A stretch of DNA of 6,663 bases from Bacillota bacterium (GTDB lineage Bacteria; Bacillota; Sulfobacillia; RBS10-35; JAJYVM01): assembly GCA_021792015.1 (NCBI GenBank), contig JAJYVM010000220.1, forward strand, positions 1 through 6,663. The letters are read 5' to 3'. The position numbers were made by a program, and so were the translations under genes. Positions within the stretch are counted from its first letter, which is position 1; every line of letters starts with the position of its first letter. Shown here one piece after another: positions 5,241 through 6,663 of this stretch. The notes below the pieces were generated by a model. That model had not been told where the DNA came from. It made no database searches and worked only from the letters and a program-made list of their open reading frames with translations.

Positions 5241-5908
5241 GGGGCGCCCAGGGGCAGGGCCGGCGCCGTGCCGGCCGCCCGCGGCACGAGGATGTACGCG
5301 GTCACCCACTGCCCGGCGAACTGCGCCAGGGCCTCGGGCGGCGCGTTCATGTACATGTCGATGCGATCGCCCTTGATGGCGCCGCCGATGTCCTCGGCGT
5401 GCTCCAGGATGCCATTGGCCGGGAAGTACGGCGTGTGGTAGCCGGTGACGAACATCCACGTCCCGAGGGGGATGAACCGCGGATCCACGGCCACCTCGCC
5501 GACGCGCGCCCGCGTGCCGGTGTAGGTGATGGTGCCGACTCCCGGCTCGCCGGTCTGGTAGGTGCTGGCGAGCACCTGGATCCGCGAGACGATCGAGTAG
5601 GTGCGGCCCCCGGCAACCAGCACGTCGCCCGGGGCATGGCTGATGGAAAGATCCGGAGTCATCTGCGCGGGTGTCAGAACCCTGGGCGACTGGGCGACCG
5701 GGACCCGGAGCAGCTCCGGCGCCCTGGCCTGTGCCGCCGCCATGCGCACGCCCTGGGCGGCGTGATGCGCGGGCGGCCCGTCACAGTGCAGCGTGCGGCC
5801 GCAGGCGCTGGACCGCGCCAAGCCGACCTGCGCCGGCTGGGTGATCCCGAGCGGGCTTCCCAGGATCGCCGTCGTGACCGCCAGCAGCCACACCAACCAC
5901 CTTGCCAT
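5234..5908 (-). CDS. Secreted 3D-domain (Asp-Asp-Asp) protein, double-psi beta-barrel fold
   Basis: From the ATG at 5908 this is 224 aa. It opens with MARWLVWLLAVTTAILGSPLG, a short positive start and a hydrophobic core typical of a Sec signal peptide, so it is probably exported or periplasmic. Residues about 35-105 are an Ala/Pro-rich linker with no recognised motif. Residues about 110-208 form a 3D domain, named for three acidic residues, seen here as Asp142 (VAVDPRFIPLGTWMFV), Asp173 (AEDIGGAIKG) and Asp184 (DRIDMYM), ending with QWVTAYIL. The fold is shared with MltA-type lytic transglycosylases and other cell-wall proteins, so a peptidoglycan-related role is likely, though substrate and activity are unknown. 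Start is uncertain: AAAGGAG lies only about 1 nt before ATG 5908, which is tight, while an in-frame ATG at 5950 would add 14 residues with no ribosome site and AT-richer codons. The gene faces the operon and is unlikely to belong to it functionally. Confidence 0.88.
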   Translation of the reverse strand: MARWLVWLLAVTTAILGSPLGITQPAQVGLARSSACGRTLHCDGPPAHHAAQGVRMAAAQARAPELLRVPVAQSPRVLTPAQMTPDLSISHAPGDVLVAGGRTYSIVSRIQVLASTYQTGEPGVGTITYTGTRARVGEVAVDPRFIPLGTWMFVTGYHTPYFPANGILEHAEDIGGAIKGDRIDMYMNAPPEALAQFAGQWVTAYILVPRAAGTAPALPLGAPR

Positions 5909-5950
5909 GCTCCTTTGATACGCGAAACATTTGCTCAGGGCAAAAGCCAT

Positions 5951-6252
5951 ATAAGGCTGTTGCGACCATTCTGGCCGCGGCAGCCTGTCATACCTTTATC
6001 GAAGATTCACGTCCGAATTTTGAGAGCCGATGATCCAAGTTGACGGGAGGGCCTCTGGTATGCTCCAGTAATTATGTTCACCGAACTGACGTCCGGCCGA
6101 TATCCGCGTAATGGCGCGACCCCCAACGCCTCTTTCCCTAGAATCGACACCAAAGCGGCCTCTTCGTCAAGATGCCACTGCCATCCGCCAGTTGGGCGGA
6201 GAGAATTCGCGCGCGCGCGAGGCGTAACCAGCGCGGTAGTTAGTAGTGACTA
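5951..6252. other. Lower-GC intergenic region between the 3D gene and pdxA
   Basis: About 300 bases without a convincing gene, visibly less GC-rich than the rest. It holds a 14-bp perfect palindrome with six CG dinucleotides (6207-6220), a 6-bp hairpin TCCGCC/GGCGGA with a 5-nt loop (6184-6200), and AT-rich stretches near 5948-5954 and 6069-6075. It probably contains the 3' end signal of pdxA and the promoter of the 3D gene, both on the minus strand. The best minus-strand promoter-like pair is TTGACG (6170-6165) with TCGATT (6147-6142) at 17-nt spacing, but the second element is a poor match. A 47-codon minus-strand frame (6150-6007) has codon use unlike the neighbouring genes. Confidence 0.5.
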
Positions 6253-6663
6253 TCAGGGGAGTAACGATGCGCCGCGGCCGTTCAACGCCAGGACCGCGGC
6301 GGTGCGGATGGCGGCTGCCATGCTGGTCGGATCGGCCCGGCCCCGCCCGGCGATGTCGTATGCGGTGCCGTGGTCCACGGAGGTGCGCACGATCGGCAGG
6401 CCGAGGGTGACGTTGACGCCGTCGGCGAACCCGAGCAGCTTGCAGGCGATGTGCCCCTGGTCGTGGTACATGGCCACCACCCCGTCGAAATCGCCGCGGG
6501 CGGCGCGCCAGAAGACCGTGTCAGGCGGCAGGGGACCCTCGCAGGCAAGACCCTGGCTCCGGGCGGCCGCCACCGCCGGCGCGATCTCCCGCGCGTCCTC
6601 GTCGCCGAACAGGCCGCTCTCGCCGGCGTGGGGGTTGAGCCCGGCCACCGCCAGGCGGGGGGC
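6253..6663 (-). CDS. pdxA: 4-hydroxythreonine-4-phosphate dehydrogenase (PdxA family), C-terminal part (5' end outside window)
   Basis: These 136 C-terminal residues match PdxA, which oxidises 4-phosphohydroxy-L-threonine in pyridoxal phosphate synthesis using NAD and a divalent metal. Key segments are VAGLNPHAGESGLFGDED, GPLPPDTVFW, VAMYHDQGHIACKLLGF, VNVTLGLPIVRTSVDHGTA and YDIAGRG. The histidines of YHDQ and SVDHGTA correspond to metal-binding residues of characterised PdxA. The family is about 320-340 aa, so a little over half lies to the right. The YHDQGHI wording, rather than YHDQG-L-P, is one I associate with PdxA2-like paralogues used in sugar-acid or hydroxythreonine catabolism, so biosynthetic PdxA and a PdxA2-type enzyme are both possible. 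It shares a strand with the 3D protein but about 340 bases separate them, so an operon is not evident. The TGA stop is at 6255-6253. Confidence 0.92.
   Translation of the reverse strand, partial: APRLAVAGLNPHAGESGLFGDEDAREIAPAVAAARSQGLACEGPLPPDTVFWRAARGDFDGVVAMYHDQGHIACKLLGFADGVNVTLGLPIVRTSVDHGTAYDIAGRGRADPTSMAAAIRTAAVLALNGRGASLLP

Noticed and set aside
5801..5908. Lipoprotein signal for the 3D protein (SSAC, Cys at residue 36)
   Set aside because: The Cys is about 20 residues past the hydrophobic core and the -3 position is Ser rather than Leu/Val/Ile, so it does not form a lipobox.
6040..6075. Plus-strand TTGACG (6040-6045) followed by TATGCT (6059-6064), promoter-like
   Set aside because: The spacing is only 13 nt, too short for a sigma-70 promoter, and no plus-strand gene follows; the frame starting at ATG 6074 runs antisense into pdxA.
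6007..6150. Minus-strand frame of 47 codons starting at GTG 6150, with GAGG 8 nt upstream
   Set aside because: Third codon positions are mixed A/T/G/C, unlike the strongly G/C-ending neighbouring genes, and I recognise no family. More likely chance opening in lower-GC intergenic DNA.

Overview
This is a GC-rich bacterial window with mostly G/C-ending codons, frequent GTG starts and genes that abut or overlap. That fits a soil or sediment bacterium from a high-GC lineage, possibly uncultured, but I cannot place it more precisely. Cutting at the window edges leaves partial genes at both ends.

Left part, plus strand. The window opens with the C-terminal end of the electron transfer flavoprotein alpha subunit (etfA, stop at 197-199). 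A stretch of about 475 bases follows. It has no intact gene, but it carries what looks like the frameshifted C-terminal half of a DinB-like protein (380-582) and then a GC-rich hairpin (585-610).

Centre, plus strand. A compact five-gene cluster runs from 676 to 5224: an AMP-forming acyl-CoA ligase, a short-chain dehydrogenase (SDR), an R2-like ligand-binding oxidase (R2lox, a ferritin-like di-metal protein), a zinc-dependent medium-chain alcohol dehydrogenase, and a small NIPSNAP-family protein. The first two genes overlap by 8 nt. R2lox follows 14 nt later behind a strong Shine-Dalgarno, the alcohol dehydrogenase overlaps R2lox by 4 nt, and the NIPSNAP gene follows 44 nt later. This layout strongly suggests one operon. 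The likely theme is catabolism or remodelling of a carboxylic acid or lipid: CoA activation, oxidation or reduction of hydroxyl and carbonyl groups by two dehydrogenases, an oxygen-activating di-metal protein of unknown physiological substrate, and electron flow to ETF if the upstream etf genes are part of the same pathway. R2lox function is unresolved in general, so this coupled context is the most interesting item in the window. A 15-bp unit containing the alcohol dehydrogenase stop codon is tandemly repeated three times before the NIPSNAP gene.

Right part, minus strand. The NIPSNAP gene converges with a secreted 3D-domain (Asp-Asp-Asp, double-psi beta-barrel) protein. The two stop codons lie 9 nt apart in opposite arms of a perfect 10-bp hairpin, a candidate bidirectional terminator. 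About 300-340 bases of visibly lower GC separate this gene from the C-terminal part of pdxA (4-hydroxythreonine-4-phosphate dehydrogenase), which runs off the right edge. I see no tRNA, rRNA, CRISPR array or insertion sequence.
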